From Leptobrachium leishanense (Eukaryota > Chordata > Amphibia > Anura > Megophryidae), in the NCBI GenBank assembly GCA_009667805.1, contig CM019065.1, forward strand, positions 150,014,101-150,078,100: a stretch of DNA of 64,000 nt. Reading direction: 5' to 3'. The position numbers were made by a program, and so were the translations under genes. The notes beneath the pieces were generated by a model. The model was given only the letters and a program-made list of their open reading frames with translations, was not told the origin of the DNA and made no database searches. Of the stretch, positions 10,571 to 21,200 are shown piece after piece; within the stretch, counting starts at the first letter, position 1, and each line of letters begins with the position of its first letter.

Positions 10571-12017
10571 GCATTAAATTTTTTTTATTTTGCAGAAAGA
10601 AGGTCACAATTCAACCATCCAGGTTGGCCTCGCAGGGCCAAACGGCATATATTCATAAAACATGTAAAGCGTAAGAGGGGGGGGGGGACTCAAAATAAGC
10701 TCTGAAAAAAATTGCTAGAGAACTGGGGGAGGGGGACAAGAAAAAGTCAGCAGGTATATCACAGGGAAAACAAAGAGTCAGCTTTTACTCTGCGTACATC
10801 AGGGACAACAAATCTCAGCTTACGATAAGGAATATAAAGGGGAGGATAGAGTCCCCTTCCATGTTAGCCAAAAATGGGCAGAAGGTCCTCGTGAAAAGGA
10901 AAATAAGAGTCCTCGGGGGGACATGAAACCAAAACAAAAATACAGCGTCTCCAGGAAGCATAATGTATCCCCAGCCGGGGAAATTCAGCAGGCAAAAGAA
11001 AATAAGATGATGACCAAAGCGTCTCTAAATTGGAGGGGGGGGGACAGCAGTGGGAGCGAATCAGCTTGCCATTAACAGGCAAAGGGGGAAGGAGTGCAAA
11101 CCTGATGTCAGCCAGTGTCCCGAAACCGCTGGATTTGTGGTACAGGCAGGGTAAGGCAGAGCAGGTGAGGCCTATCGGCGAAAAAGAAAGCTGGCAAATC
11201 AAGGAGGCCCTCACCCGCACCGCCGTCAGTTTTTTCTGGCCCTCCAAGGTAAAAGCCGCAGGTAGCTCCAAAGCAGGGGCCCGCAGGAGGGAGCCAGACG
11301 GAATCCCTTTTTCACCGATGGGGAGAAAGTCGACCTCCAGACACTGGTCGGTGCCAGCGGGTGCCTCATGCACACCCACCAGCTGCTGCCGGCCAGACGA
11401 TCCTCGACACGCGGGCATCACTAAGGCCTGCCACGTGGTCAGAGCTCCTGTCGGAGGAACGAACTGCGGACTCAGGTGGTCCGGCTCCCTCTCCACATCC
11501 TGCAGCTCCTCGATCTCTGCCCTCTCGGTCATCGCACCACCATGTGGCTCCCCCGCGGGCTTCTCTCTCCCGGAGACGCTGCTGGCCAACTCTTCAGGTC
11601 TCCGGCCAGAGTGTAGCACTGCCAAGATGCGGCACATATCACCCCGGGTCACAGGGCTCTCGTCCCCCCCCCCAGTAATTGCAGCACGGCGTCCAGCACA
11701 TCCGGGAGACGTGGGCCCTCCGTCACCCCAGAAGCTGGCATGGACCCCAGCGCAGAACTGGGAGGTAATAAGATCTGCAAAGTAGGCAGCAAAATGGCCG
11801 CCAACGGCATCCTCCAGCCGGAGATGGCGGTTCACAGGCGAGTCTCTTGCCCGTAGGGGGACGGGCTCCGGGCGGCACAATCCCGTTGACCAGCCACCCA
11901 GGGTCCCCAAGGAGGGTACTCAGTGGTTTAGATTCTCAAATAATGCCTGGGGAAAATAGAATGCTGCAGAGCTCCATCAACATGCGTCCTTTCTCCTTGG
12001 CAGCCGGCCACGCCCCC
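10571..12017 (-). mobile_element. L1-family element, internally shortened, minus strand
   Basis: Flanked by a perfect 14-bp duplication TCAATCTTTTTTTT (10557-10570 and 12018-12031), though its T-run overlaps the possible tail. Read on the minus strand it opens with GGGGGCGTGGCCGGCTGCC and ends with CTGCAAAATAAAAAAAATTT. The 3' end (GGCCCTGCGAGGCC ... CAAAATAAAA) is homologous to 22650-22710, so it belongs to the family of the 12114 element. A 348-codon minus frame (10864-11910) has no recognisable ORF1 or RT motif and is probably 5' leader sequence. At 1.45 kb it is far shorter than a complete L1. Confidence 0.7.
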
Positions 12018-12414
12018 TCAATCTTTTTTTTAATACTGAATTATATATTTGTAACATCAAAACATGAAAATGGAATTTTTCGTATTTCTCTTCACAAATA
12101 GAATCTACTGATCGGGGGTGGAGCTGACTGTTGATGGGAGCAGACGCATGTTGCAGGAGCTCTCCTGCGGATTTATTATTTTCTTTAAATTTTTGCATCC
12201 TCCGCGTCTATTTGGAGACCCCCCTTGTGGGTATTGTTGCCCTGGACTTGGGGACGGGAGGCCAAGCTAACCTGCTGCCACTCTACCGGCCGTTGCAGCC
12301 TCCCCTGATTTTGGGCCTATGTCTGCAGCAGTGACGTGCGGTGAGGTCAGTGGCTGGTGAGGCACTGGCTAGTATCAGAGTCAGATATACATAGTTTACG
12401 TAGGTACAGGTTCA

Positions 12415-12478
12415 GTACTCCCCAAGAACTGGCTGCTCTCAGTGCACCCCAGGAACTGGCTGCTCTCAGTGCTCCCCA
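12415..12478. repeat. Short tandem duplication, about 28-bp unit
   Basis: AGTGC(A/T)CCCCA plus GAACTGGCTGCTCTC occurs two and a half times. Both strands read through it (GALRAASSW repeated). No function suggested. Confidence 0.7.
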
Positions 12479-12548
12479 CAATGTCTTTCTCACTTTGGTT
12501 ACAGTACGATACCCCGTTACTACAACACGTAGCAAAAAACAATACCTC

Positions 12549-12619
12549 TAGAATGTAAGCTTGTTAGGAAGCAGGGCACTCTCTACCTCATTTTACTATT
12601 CCCCTAACTTATTGTAACC
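12549..12619 (+). mobile_element. L2-type LINE 3' tail, left piece
   Basis: AGAATGTAAGCTTGTTAGGA followed by GCAGGGCACTCTC is the usual L2-tail wording. It is cut at ATTGTAACC and continues at 16114 after the inverted-repeat element. Confidence 0.65.
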
Positions 12620-13149
12620 TCTGGACAGAAAAAATACAACACAGCGCTTAAAGACCTGAGTCCACAAGAAAGTGGGGTAGATACATTATATGTCCATAAA
12701 CAGTAGTCCTTATCTTCAGAAGTAAGTCTTCTTAAAAATACAGATGGGTATACACTGCAGGAGAAAACACAGAGAGGACCAAAATTGCACAGAATAACAG
12801 CACCCAAGATGAGAGTAACTTGTATTCGTATTTAACTCACATTCTGGGGAGCCTACGACTGGCTCTCAGGAGTATAGCGGACAGGGACTTATACCAGGTG
12901 CCCATAGACCCTTCGATCCACTTCTCCGGGGTTTGCCAAAAGAGAAAATACTGCAGAAAAATTGACAAAGTCCAAAAAAGCACAAAAGCGAGCCAAATTC
13001 AAACTCACGAGCGGTTGAGCCTCTATTGGCTCCGTCACAATGTGCACAGGGAATCAAATAGGTGTTCCCCAGACCTTCTTTGCAGGATAAAGGCAGACAG
13101 CAGTTGAATTAAAATAAAAACATTTATTAATTTAAAATATACAGATCAT

Positions 13150-13196
13150 ATCTACCAGGACGCGTTTCGCCATTAATGGCTTCCTCAGCTGGAGAT
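13150..13196 (-). ncRNA. Hammerhead-like ribozyme motif, left arm
   Basis: Read on the minus strand: stem I ATCTCCAG pairs with CTGGTAGAT (one bulge). The core is CTGAGGA, stem II is GCC...GGC, then GAAA, then a two-base-pair stem III within ACGCGT, and a GTC cleavage triplet. All conserved core positions (CUGANGA, GAAA) are present. An extra A precedes stem II, which departs from the textbook form. Activity is not shown. Confidence 0.6.
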
Positions 13197-13801
13197 TACA
13201 CTGTTGTTCTTGCTGCTGCCTTTTTATACAATGAGTTCCTAAAAAGTGGTTAAACAATTAAACCCTTAAGATTCAATTAAAATAAAATTACCATCAGGTG
13301 CATAAATTATGGCACCTGCCCTTTCACATATACCCATTCCTTTTGGCTTCCACCCCAAACCGCAGAATTTAATAGTCCCTTTATTGAATAAATATGTGTA
13401 TCACGCCCGCCATTTTGCGTGTGCACACTAACCCCGCACTTCAACCTGAAGCGCCGAGTTGACAATATTGCGCCCGCCATTTTGCGCATGCGCACTAACC
13501 CCGTGTTCCACCTTGGAACGCGGAATTCTTATTCTTCAACCATACAGCGGCAATGCAAAGGGAGGGGAAGGAGGGCGGCACCAGCAATCCCCACGAAACT
13601 TCTAATGGGTACACATTAAGCCCTTCCCTAATCTAAACATGGACGTATCGCCCAACTCCACCCAACACAAGGGGGAGGAAGGGGAGCCCATGCCGCACAC
13701 ATAGACCATCACCTTCCATCATAAATGGATAAGTGCGCCGTGCCATGTGACTAATCAGCCCATAAATATAGCAATTGCATATTCCCCAATACAAAGGAGC
13801 A

Positions 13802-14240
13802 ATCAAATACCAAACTAACAACTGAATAATGTATACCCTATACATAATTATCGGCGGATGTGCCCACCGTAAATGTTCAGTACAAAATAAGTATAAAATA
13901 CATTCATAATCAAAGTGATAGTCACTCTTCCTAACCTATCACCACATTAAGATAGATAATTATCTATCTACCCAAATGTATATAGATTTAAAGTGCTAAT
14001 TCTACCAATTACAACATGTACGGTACATACAATTTAAAGTACACTAAATTCCCTACATATTCAAGTGTTAGTGTGTATACATACATCTCTTGTTCATTCT
14101 ATAGTTGTGCAAATATACAATAACCATCACAATATACTTTAAAGAGGATGGAAATATATAGTTTTTAAGACCAGTAACCAATTACTATATAAAATGAGTG
14201 TAAGCCCATATAAAGTGCAATAGTTGTACAATAATGTAAA
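13802..14240. other. Spacer between the inverted arms
   Basis: AT-rich, with TATCTATCTACC-like runs near 13955-13980. No frame, no repeat match elsewhere in the window. Confidence 0.5.
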
Positions 14241-14706
14241 CTTTGCTCCTTTGTATTGGGGAATATGCAATTGCTATATTTATGGGCTGATTAGTCACAT
14301 GGCACGGCGCACTTATCCATTTATGATGGAAGGTGATGGTCTATGTGTGCGGCATGGGCTCCCCTCCCTCCCCCTTGTGTTGGGTGGAGTTGGGCGATAC
14401 GTCCATGTTTAGATTAGGGAAGGGCTTAATGTGTACCCATTAGAAGTTTCGTGGGGATTGCTGGTGCTGCCCTCCTTCCCCTCCCTTTGCATTGCCGCTG
14501 TATGGTTGAAGAATAAGAATTCCGTGTTCCAAGGTGGAACGCGGGGTTAGTGCACATGCGCAAAATGGTGGGCGCAATATTGTCAACTCGGCGCTTCAGG
14601 GTGAAGCGCGGGGTTAGTGCGCACGCGCAAAATGGCGGGCGTGATACACATATTTATTCAATAAAGGGACTATTAAATTCTGTGGTTTGGGGTGGAAGCC
14701 AAAAGG

Positions 14707-15247
14707 TGTAACGTTGGGAGCTTCCAGCCCTACCTGTGTGCTTGAGGGCAGCATGTCTGATGCTGCTCGCTGACCAATGCCCGGTTTAAATGGAGACAGG
14801 CAGGGAGGTGGTTGCATGAGGTGCGGCTTGAGTGGGGGGCGTGGCCTGGTGAAGGTCTTTAAAAACCCTCAGTGTATTCTCAGCAGTTGCCAGATCGTGG
14901 TTATCCATACCTGAGCTCCTTGTACCTGACTGCTATATTGAATTAACCTGTTATTGACCTCTGCTTGTTTCTGACTATTCTGCCTTCTGTTGCCCTAGAC
15001 CATTTTCTTGTACTACGCCACTGCTCTGATATCGACCCGGCTATTCCATTTGACCATTCTGAACTCTGTATTCCTGATTCTGGCTCGGCTGACTACTCCC
15101 CGTGTTGTTAACCCTTTCTGTCTAGCTAGTTTACCTGGCCAATTCTAAGGACCAGACAGTTAGAGATCTTTCACGGCTACTCTGTTGGTAGCTTCTGGGC
15201 TCTGTGGGGTGTTAAGTACTGCGTGGTGGGATCTGGGAACCGTGACA
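14707..15247 (+). mobile_element. Solo LTR, 541 bp (Gypsy-like)
   Basis: Starts TGTAACG and ends CGTGACA (TG...CA), with a perfect 5-bp duplication AAAGG at 14702-14706 and 15248-15252. The empty site is preserved in the opposite arm of the host element near 13328-13345, where CCAAAAGGAATGGG is uninterrupted on the minus strand. A TTTAAAAA box near 14858 may be the promoter. No internal retroviral-type coding region remains. Family assignment to Gypsy is inference from the duplication length and LTR size. Confidence 0.9.
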
Positions 15248-15394
15248 AAAGGAATGGGTATATGTGAAAGGGCAGGTGCCATAATTTATGCACCTGATGG
15301 TAATTTTATTTTAATTGAATCTTAAGGGTTTAATTGTTTAACCAGTTTTAAGGAACTCATTGTATAAAAAGGCAGCAGCAAGAACAACAGTGTA

Positions 15395-15441
15395 ATCTCC
15401 AGCTGAGGAAGCCATTAATGGCGAAACGCGTCCTGGTAGAT
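15395..15441 (+). ncRNA. Hammerhead-like ribozyme motif, right arm
   Basis: Stem I is 15395-15402 with 15433-15441 (8 pairs, one bulged T). The core CTGAGGA is at 15403-15409, stem II GCC/GGC at 15411-15413 and 15420-15422, GAAA at 15423-15426, a minimal stem III ACGCGT at 15426-15431, and the cleavage triplet GTC at 15430-15432. The very short stem III is the form reported for Penelope-like retroelements, which are thought to act as dimers. It is the mirror image of the left-arm copy. Confidence 0.6.
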
Positions 15442-16113
15442 ATGATCTGTATATTTTAAATTAATAAATGTTTTTATTTTAATTCAACTGCTGTCTGCCT
15501 TTATCCTGCAAAGAAGGTCTGGGGAACACCTATATGATTCCCTGTGCACATTATGACGGAGCCAATAGAGGTTCAACCGCTTGTGAGTTTGAATTTGGCT
15601 CGCTTTTCTAAACCACAAAATTATTTGTGATTTACCGCACCAAGAGGTGCTTTTTTGGTCTTTGTCAATTTTTCTGCAGTATTTTCTCTTTCGGCAAACC
15701 CCGGAGAAGTGGATCGAAGGGTCTATGGGCACCTGGTATAAGTCCCTGTCCGCTATACTCCTGAGAGCCAGTCGTAGGCTCCCCAGAATGTGAGTTAAAT
15801 ACGAATACAAGTTACTCTCATCTTGGGTGCTGTTATACTGCGCAATTTTGGTCCTCTGTGTTTTCTCCTGCAGTGTATACCCCATCTGTATTTTTAAGAA
15901 GACTTACTTCTGAAGATAAGGACTACTGTTTATGGACATATAATGTTCCTACCCCACTTTCTTGTGGACTCAGGCCTTTAAGCGCTGTGTTGTATTTATC
16001 TGTCTAAATTGTTATTCGGGTATTTAGAGAAACCCCCACGCACAACATCCAGCGAGTGGGATAGATACTGATTTCTGGTGGGCGCTTCACCCCCCTCTCT
16101 TTCTATTGTAACC

Positions 16114-16165
16114 ACTGCGCTGCAGAATATGTTGGCGCAATACAAATAAACGTGTAATAATTATA
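16114..16165 (+). mobile_element. L2-type LINE 3' tail, right piece
   Basis: ACTGCGCTGCAGAATATG, TTGGCGCAATACAAATAAAC is the terminal L2 wording, also seen in reverse at 18287-18340. It continues the piece ending at 12619 once the inverted-repeat element and one duplication copy are removed. Confidence 0.75.
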
Positions 16166-17460
16166 ATACTCCATGTCAGACCCAGGCGTCCTAGTTAGTT
16201 AGATATTAATTTATTCCACGCGGCAACTGTTTCTACATCACAAAATATAAAAACACAACATAGTAACAGCGATAAATGAAGACATGGCAGTATGTTACCT
16301 GTTGGTCTCCCACACACGTTTGCAGCTCGTGCTCCTTGTGACCGGGACACCTAATCGAGCTGAATTTAAAGAGTCGCAGAGAGGAACTTGTGTTTCACAA
16401 TGTCATAGAAAGTACTTCATGGATGGGGAGTGATGGACCGGAGCGTATTTGGAATTAAAAGGACTGAATGTGGCCAAAGATTTAACGGACTGGCACCACG
16501 CGATGTGCGTCCTGATGTGAACCACAGGCTGCAATAACACAGGATGCCAATGTGAGGGAATGAAAAAAACATTATTTAAAAACTTTTGCAAGATATATAC
16601 TGTATATATATATATACACATATAAATGTGTATCTCAAAAAACACACAGTGGGGACAATAAGGTTCAGTATTTAGCAAAGATGCAGCAGTGAATTGCTTG
16701 CAGGGGATCTGTTTGTATACAATCATAAGGAACTAGTGAAAAGACTGGCCAAGAGATCTAAAGCCATTAAGCTTAGAGGTCGGTATAAAGAGGCAACTGT
16801 TGACAAAGCAATTTGTTCTGATACTTAAGCAATATAGCTCATGCTTCCCCACCAGTTACTAATACCAAAAAAAATAGTAGAATAAACTTAAATTGACTTT
16901 CAGTCATCTAAAGATTGCAACAAAATAGCAGATTGCAAAATAAATAATCGACATTCACCTATACATAAGGTTCTAGATTGCATAAAAGAGCATATAATTT
17001 TTTTTAGAAAAAAAGAGTAAATGAATGTTCAATAACCAGAAGCTGCATAAATTACCAGCAATTAGTACTTCAGACACAATAGTAAAGGATGAGGATCATT
17101 AGCTAGAAAAGTAAGCCTGCAAGTCAAAAATAAAGGGGATTTGCACTGTTGTATTGACATAAGGAAAGGAACCAAAAATAAGTGCATGCAGAACCCTTAG
17201 ACGCATAGAAAATCAATAAGAAGCCAAGTTAGGCACCCATGTTCATTTGGAGTGTGGAAATTAGCGAGACAATCTTTAAATGGACCATAGACCCCTTTGT
17301 GTCTCCTGTAATGAAAGCCAAAGACTCCAGGAGTAATGAAGGTAGAGGAAAGCACGGTCTCAATTAGAAATGCAGCACAAGAAAAAAAAAATTGTATGGT
17401 GCCTTCAACACATAACGTTAGAGGAAAAATTGACTCAGGTTTGCTACAGTTTCTGTCACA
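16166..17460. other. No recognised feature
   Basis: Mostly AT-rich sequence with no domain-bearing frame. A short TATATATATACACATATA run is present near 16600-16625. It lies between L1 ends, so it may be part of another, unrecognised insertion. Confidence 0.35.
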
Positions 17461-17580
17461 TGGATGTTTTGAAGTTTATATGTTGGATTATAGCCAGGGC
17501 AGAATATATTTATATGCAAGCTTGCATATAAATATATTCAGCCCTGGCTATAACCCAACATATAAACTTCAAAACATCCA
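17461..17580. repeat. Spacerless 120-bp palindrome
   Basis: Two 60-nt arms meet at 17520/17521 (GCAAGCTTGC centre) with no loop. They differ at only two positions. The arms begin and end TGGATGTTTTG/CAAAACATCCA. No target duplication was found. This could extrude a cruciform. Confidence 0.95.
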
Positions 17581-18286
17581 TCATTGTTCAAGAGAAATAG
17601 AAGGAGGGCAGTGGCCCTTTACCTCTGCATGTCAGTGAGTGAGGAACCAGGAGCAGCCCACAGGAAACCGCCAAGCACCCAGCCCAGACGCCACAGAGAG
17701 CAGACAGGCAGCAGCCCGCATTGCGCATGAGCGGAAACAAGCCCGGAGTAGGTCACGCAGGGACATCGGGGAGTGGCAGTGTGGGTCAGCATTGCCCCCC
17801 ACTGCGGCAACGCCCCCATGACTGACAAGGACAGTCACATGACTGTCTTGTGTCAGTCAATTCATGGGGAGTTCTGCCTCCCATGGGGGGCGTTTTTTTA
17901 AAAAAGTGAATGACTTCAGAGCAATGGAGCTTTCCCATTGGCTCAAGCCATTCACTTGCTCTCAGTGCCTCTCCACTAAAGAGCGTTGATTCGGGAAGTA
18001 GGCAGCGCGCCGGAGGCACGCCGCAGACTTCAGTCTGAATCACCCTGCCAGCGGCAGCTAAGCAATTAGCGTAGCGTTCAGCTACACAAATTGCGTTGGC
18101 TAAGCTGGCTCAGTGCTGCCCGTGCTGTCTGTGTGATGAATCACACACACAGCAGCCGGGCAAACTGAAAAAAAAAAAAAAGAAAAGCGGACAGAGAAGG
18201 ATGGCGAGGGAGTGTGGAGCAGGTGAGTTAAGCTTTTTTTTTTAATTTCACATTTTATTTTACATATTTAATATTATAGCTACCTA
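17581..18286. other. Unassigned GC-rich then AT-rich sequence
   Basis: Includes a run of A near 18168-18183 and short mirrored pieces (TGACAAGGACAGTCA, CACATGACTGTC). The frames seen at 17619-18043 overlap one another in all directions and show no domain. Confidence 0.35.
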
Positions 18287-21200
18287 TTATTATTCTTTAT
18301 TTATAAAGCGCCAGCATATTCCACAGCGCTGTACAATAAGCACAGTATAGACAGGGTTACAATACATTGAACAACATTTGACAAACAGTACAGGAGGAGA
18401 TGAGGGCCCTATTCCCGTAGGAACTCACAATCTGGGAAGGTTGGGGTTGGAAACAGGAGGAGAGGACTGTAAGGTGAGAGTGATTGATGGTTGCGTCAGT
18501 GAGTTGGGTGGTAGGCTTCCCTAAGTAGGAATGTTTTCAGGGAGCGTTTGAAGGAAGAGAAGTTAGGGGAAAGTCTGACAGTACGAGCGAGAGTGTTCCA
18601 GAGAGTGGGGGCTGCACGTGAGAAATCCTGCAGTCTATCATGGGAAGAGGTGATGTGGGGAGAAGCTAGGCGCAGGTCACTGTTTGACCTTAGGGAGCGG
18701 GCTGGGGTGTATTTGGTGATTAGTGAGGACAGGTAGTGGTGAGCTGAGTTAGTGAGGGTTTTGTAGGTAAGGATAAGGATTTTGAACTTAATTCTGCAGT
18801 GGATGGGGAGCCAGTGAAGGGACTCGCAGAGGGGAGCGGCAGAGACAGAGCGGCGGGTGAGGTGAATTAGCCTGGCGGAGGCGTTCAGGATGGATTGTAG
18901 GGGGGAGAGGCGGGACAGAGGGAGGCCAGATAAGAGATTATTGCAATAGTCGAGTCGGGAGATTACCAGGGCATGTATGAGTTGTTTTGTGGTGACAGCG
19001 GTAAGAAATGGCCGAATTCTGGAAATATTACGCAGTTGGTATCGGCAGGAGGAGGAAAGAGACTTGATGTGGGGGATGAAGGAAAGAGCAGAGTCAAATG
19101 TAACTCCAAGGCAGCAAACTTGGTTTGATGGGGAGATGGTGATACCCTCCACCGTGATAGAGAAGTCAGGAGGTGGGGAGGCATTGGAGGGAGGAATAAG
19201 TAGGAGTTCAGTCTTTGACATGTTGATCTTTAGGTGGTGGGAGGCCATCCAGGAGGAGATGCCAGATAAACAGTCACTGACTTTTGAAAGGACAGGGGGA
19301 GAGAGATCAGGGGTAGAGAGGTAGATCTGAGTGTCATCAGCGTAGAGGTGGTACTTTAAAGCCAAAGCTGTTGATGATTTTGCCCAGGGAGGAGGTGTAG
19401 ATGGAAAAGAGCAGAAGACCAAGGACAGAGCCTTGAGGTACACCAACAGATAGAGGCAATGAGGAGGAGGAGTTACCAGCAAAGGACACACAGAAGGACC
19501 TGTTGGATAAATAGGAGTCAACCCAAGCAAGTGCAGTGTCACCGAGACCCAGAGAGTTGAGGGTCTGTAGAAGGAGGGGGTGGTCAACAGTGTCAAAAGC
19601 AGCTGAGAGGTCAAGCAGGATGAGAATAGAATAGTGGCCGTGTTTTTTAGCAGTTAGGAGGTCGTTGGTGACTTTGGTGAGGGCAGTTTCAGTTGAGTGT
19701 AGGGGACGGAAGCCAGATTGCAGGGGGTCAAGTAGGGAATTGGAGGACAGGAAGAGGGAGAGGCGGTTGAAGACTAGTTTTTCTAAGAGCTTTGATGTGA
19801 AGGGAAGCAGGGATACAGGGCGGTAGTTGGATGGAGAGTTGGAATCTAGGGATGGTTTCTTTAGTAAAGGGGTAACTAGCGCGTGTTTGAAGGCAGATGG
19901 AAAGGAGCCAGTGGAGAGAGATAGGTTGAAGATGTGTGTGAGAGCAGGGGTGAGGGAGGAGGAGAGGGGAGGAATTAGATGTGAGGGAATGGGGTCGAGA
20001 GGGCACGTGGTGAGATGTGAGGAGGACAATAAGGAATTGACTTCCTCCTCAGTGGCTGGGAGGAAGCGGCAGAGGGTGGCAGAGGGGACCTGTGGGAGTG
20101 GAGGTGGCAGATAACTATCTTGTGTTGGGATGTTGCTTCTGATAGTTAAAGTTTTACTGAGGAAGTAGTCTGCCAGGTCTTGAGCGATGAAGGCAGCTGT
20201 GGGGGGAGGTGCAGGTGGGTAGAGGAGGGTGTTGAAGGTGGACCAGAGCCGTTTAGGGTTGGAGGACAGCGTAGATATAAGAGATGAGAAGAAGGATTGT
20301 TTGGCCAAGTGGAAGGCAGAGGTGTATGACCAGAGAATAAACTTGAAGTGAACAAAATCAGCTTCAGAGCGGGATTTCCTCCAGGCACGCTCTGCGGTGC
20401 GGGAGCATCTTTGCAGGTAGCGAGTCTGGAGGGTGTGCCAGGGCTGAAGCTGGCGGCGTGGGGCCTTACAGAGTCGAAGAGGAGCAAGAGTGTCTAGAGC
20501 AGAGATAAGCGTAGTGTTGTAGTGATTAGTGGCAGCATCAGGGCAGGTGAAGGATGAGGTATGAGGGAGGTGGTGAAGTAGGTTAGAGAATTGATGGGGG
20601 TCCACAGCATGTAGATTTCTGCGAGTGTGTGTGCGGGGTGGGGGAGCAGGGTGTTTAGGAAGTCCAGATAGGTTGAAAGAGAGAAGGTGGTGGTCAGAGA
20701 TGGGGAAAGGGTGACATTTGAACTCAGAAATGGAGCAGAGGTTGGAAAAGACAAGGTCAATAGCGTGACCATCGCGGTGGGTAGGGAGGAGGGAGGATTG
20801 TGTGAGTCCAAGGGAGGACGTGAGTAAAAGAAGTTTGGAGGCAGCAGGGGCGGAAGGATCATCAATGGGAATGTTGAAGTCCCCGAGAATTAGGCATGGA
20901 AGATTAAAACACAGGAAGTGAGAAAGCCAGGTAGCAAAGTGGTCAAAGAACTGGGAGGTTGGTCCCGGTGGGCGGTAGATGACTGCCACCCTGAGAGCCA
21001 GAGGAGAGAACAGGCGGATGCAGTGTGTCTCGAAGGAGAGGGATGGGGGTGGAGGGAGATGCTGGTAGGTGCAGGTGGGAGAGAGCAGGAGTCCGACCCC
21101 GCCACCATTTCTCTCACCCGGTCTGGGGGTATGGCTCAAGTGTAGACCGCCATGTGAGAGAGCAGCAACGGAGGCCGTGTCAGAGGGAGTTAGCCAGGTT

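Larger units (their letters stand above)
12620..16103. mobile_element. Hammerhead-bearing giant inverted-repeat element (Penelope-like?)
   Basis: A 10-bp duplication TATTGTAACC (12610-12619, 16104-16113) brackets 3484 bp. The left arm (about 12627-13801) and the right arm (about 14241-16004, with a solo LTR inside) are near-identical inverted copies around a 440-bp spacer. Each arm holds one hammerhead-like motif and mirrored short frames (12820-13107 plus, 15484-15885 minus) that look alike only because the arms are copies. The right arm keeps about 40 bp (about 15608-15648) that the left arm lost. No reverse transcriptase or GIY-YIG domain is visible. Assignment to Penelope-like elements is inference from the ribozyme motif and the variable-length duplication. 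Confidence 0.7.

Noticed and set aside
10864..11910. A 348-codon minus-strand frame as a host gene
   Set aside because: It lies inside an L1-family insertion with a 14-bp duplication, has no recognisable domain, and is matched by a 251-codon frame on the other strand. GC-rich leader sequence explains both.
12820..15885. Mirrored frames (95 and 133 codons) as a conserved protein
   Set aside because: They agree because the two arms are copies of each other. There is no independent conservation, no domain and no third copy.
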